A stretch of 44,448 nucleotides of DNA. Origin: Candidatus Neomicrothrix sp. UBA6944 (GTDB lineage Bacteria > Actinomycetota > Acidimicrobiia > Acidimicrobiales > Poriferisodalaceae). The notes beneath the pieces were generated by a model. It searched no databases. It was not told the DNA's origin and saw nothing but the letters and a program-made list of their open reading frames with translations. The stretch spans positions 1 to 44,448 of the forward strand of contig DJZU01000022.1 in assembly GCA_002448715.1 (NCBI GenBank), given 5' to 3'. Shown piece after piece: positions 42,689-44,448 of the stretch (the first letter of the stretch is position 1; each line of letters starts with the position of its first letter). Made by a program: the position numbers and the translations under genes.

Positions 42689-43768
42689 ATGAGTGGACGA
42701 CCTCGAGCGGTAGTAGACGGCCTCCCGCAATACAAACCAGGAAAATCAGCGGCCCAAGCAGCAGCTGACCATCAATTGGTCGAAGCAATCAAACTTGCTT
42801 CAAACGAATCTTCTTATGGCCCTTTACCTTCGGTCCTGGAAGCGGTCGCCGATAGTGCCAATCTGTTGAATAGGTACCCCGATCATCGAGGTGAAGCCTT
42901 GCGGGCTGCGATATCAGAAAAGCAGGGTGTTGCCCGCGAACAGGTAACTGTTGGCTGCGGTTCTGTGGGTCTGCTGCAGCAGGCGTTCTTGGCTTACGTC
43001 GACCCGGGCGATGAGGTCGTATACCCATGGCGCTCTTTCGAAGTACATCCCGTGTTCAGCGCTATCGCTGAGGCAACACCGGTGACCGTACCGTTGAAAG
43101 AACAGGCATTTGATCTAGCAGCGGTGGAAGCTGCAGTTACAGATCGGACGAAGTTAGTAATTCTTTCGACGCCGAACAATCCGACTGGCACCGCGTGTAG
43201 CACCGATGACCTAATTCGGCTACTGGGTGCGTTGAGCCAAGATGTGGTTGTCATTATTGATGAGGCATATTTGGAGTTCGTGACCGATGAGTCGGTGAGA
43301 AATCCAATAACCGAAATCTTGCCCCGGTACAACAACGCAGTAGTTTTCAGAACCTTCTCCAAGGCGTATGGGTTGGCCAATCTCCGTGTTGGCTACGCGG
43401 TCGGACACACAGATGTGATTGGGGCAATCGACAAAGTAGCGCTGCCATTTCTTGTAAACGGATTGGCACAGGCAGCCGTGCTCGCATCGCTGGAGCCCAC
43501 CGCAGAATACGAACTGAACGAACGCGTCACCGAGGTAATACAGGAACGAACACGAGTAAGCGAGGCGTTACGAAGAGAAGGCTGGCCGGTTACACCCAGT
43601 CAGGCAAATTTTTTGTGGCTCCCCGTCGGCGACGACGCGAGTGCGCTCTTTCAGCATCTAGAGAGTAAAGGCATAGTGACGAGACCTTTTGAGAATGAAG
43701 GTGTGAGAGTTACCGTAGGCACACCTGAAGAAAATGATCGATTTCTCGAAGAAATCGGGACACCATAA
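42689..43768 (+). CDS. hisC: Histidinol-phosphate/aromatic aminotransferase (HisC family)
   Basis: This 359-residue fold-type-I PLP enzyme has LPQYKPGKS at the N-terminus, IKLASNESSYGP, RYPDHRGEALRAAI, TPNNPTGTACS, IIDEAYLEF and the PLP-lysine motif FRTFSKAYGLANLRVGYAVG. These fit HisC, which forms histidinol phosphate in histidine synthesis, or the closely related actinobacterial aromatic aminotransferase Pat. No other his genes are next to it, so the symbol is by homology only. It starts at the ATG at 42689, with GGAAGGAC close upstream. Confidence 0.88.
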   Translation: MSGRPRAVVDGLPQYKPGKSAAQAAADHQLVEAIKLASNESSYGPLPSVLEAVADSANLLNRYPDHRGEALRAAISEKQGVAREQVTVGCGSVGLLQQAFLAYVDPGDEVVYPWRSFEVHPVFSAIAEATPVTVPLKEQAFDLAAVEAAVTDRTKLVILSTPNNPTGTACSTDDLIRLLGALSQDVVVIIDEAYLEFVTDESVRNPITEILPRYNNAVVFRTFSKAYGLANLRVGYAVGHTDVIGAIDKVALPFLVNGLAQAAVLASLEPTAEYELNERVTEVIQERTRVSEALRREGWPVTPSQANFLWLPVGDDASALFQHLESKGIVTRPFENEGVRVTVGTPEENDRFLEEIGTP

Positions 43769-43825
43769 GGCAGCTTTTAGGCTGCGCAAACGACTAGTTG
43801 CATCAACGACGGCTCGGAGGTCGAC

Positions 43826-44448
43826 GTGTTTATTGACGGATCATGGGTAGAAGCGCAGTCGGGTCGCACATTTGAGGTAACCAATCCGGCGACAGGTGAA
43901 GTACTTGGTGCGGTCCCCGCAGGTGATGCCGCTGACGCAACCGCCGCCATCGACGCCGCAAGCGCCGCGTTTGCCTCATGGAGCCAAACGACGGCGTACG
44001 AGCGTTCACGGCTCTTGTATCGAGCCTGGGAGTTAATGACCGAGAGAAGTGAAGAGTTAGCTCAACTAATGACATCAGAGCAGGGGAAACCGCTCAAGGC
44101 ATCGCGCGCAGAGGTCAAATATGCTGCAGACTTCTTGATCTGGTTTGCCGAAGAGGCCAAGAGGGTAACCGGAGAATGGTTACCCTCTCAAAGGGCAGAT
44201 CAACGCTTTCTTTCAGTCAAAGCCCCAGTCGGTGTTGTCGCTGCGGTAACTCCATGGAACTATCCCATCTCTATGCTCACTAGAAAGATGGGGCCTGCAT
44301 TGGCCGCTGGATGCACCCTCGTTCTAAAACCCGCAGAAGCCACACCGCTATGCGCTAAAGCAACCTACGAAGTGTTCATCGATGCTGGTTTTCCGGACGG
44401 TGTCATCAACTTGGTTACAGCCGCAGACCCGGCACCAATCGGCGATGT
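43826..44448 (+). CDS. Aldehyde dehydrogenase (succinate-semialdehyde dehydrogenase-like), N-terminal part, cut by window end
   Basis: Only the first ~207 codons are present. The reading frame opens FIDGSWVEAQSGRTFEVTNPATGEV and continues TSEQGKPLKASRAEVKYAADF and LIWFAEEAKRVTGEW, the typical opening of succinate-semialdehyde-type aldehyde dehydrogenases. VAAVTPWNYPISM and TLVLKPAEATPLCA supply part of the NAD(P)-binding groove. The catalytic Cys and Glu lie beyond the window. The GTG at 43826 is the start, with GGAGG five bases upstream. It lies 57 bases downstream of the hisC-type gene. Confidence 0.9.
   Translation, partial: MFIDGSWVEAQSGRTFEVTNPATGEVLGAVPAGDAADATAAIDAASAAFASWSQTTAYERSRLLYRAWELMTERSEELAQLMTSEQGKPLKASRAEVKYAADFLIWFAEEAKRVTGEWLPSQRADQRFLSVKAPVGVVAAVTPWNYPISMLTRKMGPALAAGCTLVLKPAEATPLCAKATYEVFIDAGFPDGVINLVTAADPAPIGD

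Overview
The window looks like chromosomal DNA of a free-living, probably marine or aquatic actinobacterium, perhaps Acidimicrobiia-like. The taxonomic guess is an inference. It rests on a mycothione reductase, a mycothiol-type DsbA-fold reductase, three luciferase-like (F420-type) oxidoreductases, and many CoA ligases, enoyl-CoA hydratases and a CoA-transferase. Base composition looks balanced by eye. About 43 protein genes are packed tightly, often with ATGA overlaps. I see no tRNA, rRNA, CRISPR array, insertion sequence or phage gene. Layout: 1-4546 (minus) is a small catabolic cluster: histidine phosphatase, NicX/M29-like metalloenzyme, acyl-CoA ligase, 3-hydroxyisobutyrate-dehydrogenase-like enzyme and a class V aminotransferase cut by the window edge. 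4645-7842 (plus) holds a serine hydrolase, a DsrE-like protein and mycothione reductase. 7857-19615 is one long minus-strand block: serB, an ECH-family protein, a selenocysteine arsenate reductase, a tandem glycine riboswitch, gcvT, gcvP, a DinB-like protein, a nucleoside hydrolase, a selenocysteine SelD, a J-domain protein, a nucleotidyltransferase and a 2OG-Fe(II) oxygenase. 19785-26677 is mixed: YeiH-type membrane protein, second serine hydrolase, F420-type oxidoreductase, FMN-binding protein, DsbA-fold protein, two alpha/beta hydrolases and a Nudix enzyme. 26681-31352 is the core of the aerobic benzoyl-CoA (box) pathway: boxB and boxC, divergent from benzoate-CoA ligase. 31349-41289 continues with CoA-ester and xenobiotic-type genes: esterase, enoyl-CoA hydratase, methyltransferase, acyl-CoA ligase, epoxide hydrolase, a double-module CoA-transferase and a luciferase-like oxidoreductase. 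41412-44448 ends with a small membrane protein, another luciferase-like oxidoreductase, a HisC-type aminotransferase and a partial aldehyde dehydrogenase. The main discovery is two selenoprotein genes that ordinary gene calling would truncate. In selD (10140-11198) an in-frame UGA replaces the catalytic Cys, in the context GAG-U-ACK. In the ArsC gene (17201-17557) an in-frame UGA stands exactly at catalytic position 12, in the context HNPH-U-GSSK, followed by a 7-bp hairpin with a GGUC loop that fits a bacterial SECIS. The organism therefore appears to make selenophosphate and use Sec in a thiol-type arsenate reductase, close to genes of mycothiol redox metabolism. SelA, SelB and tRNA-Sec are not in the window. 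Other notable points are the tandem glycine riboswitch ahead of a gcvT-gcvP pair without gcvH, the box cluster without boxA or the downstream aldehyde dehydrogenase, and a fused CoA-transferase whose first module has lost the catalytic Asp.
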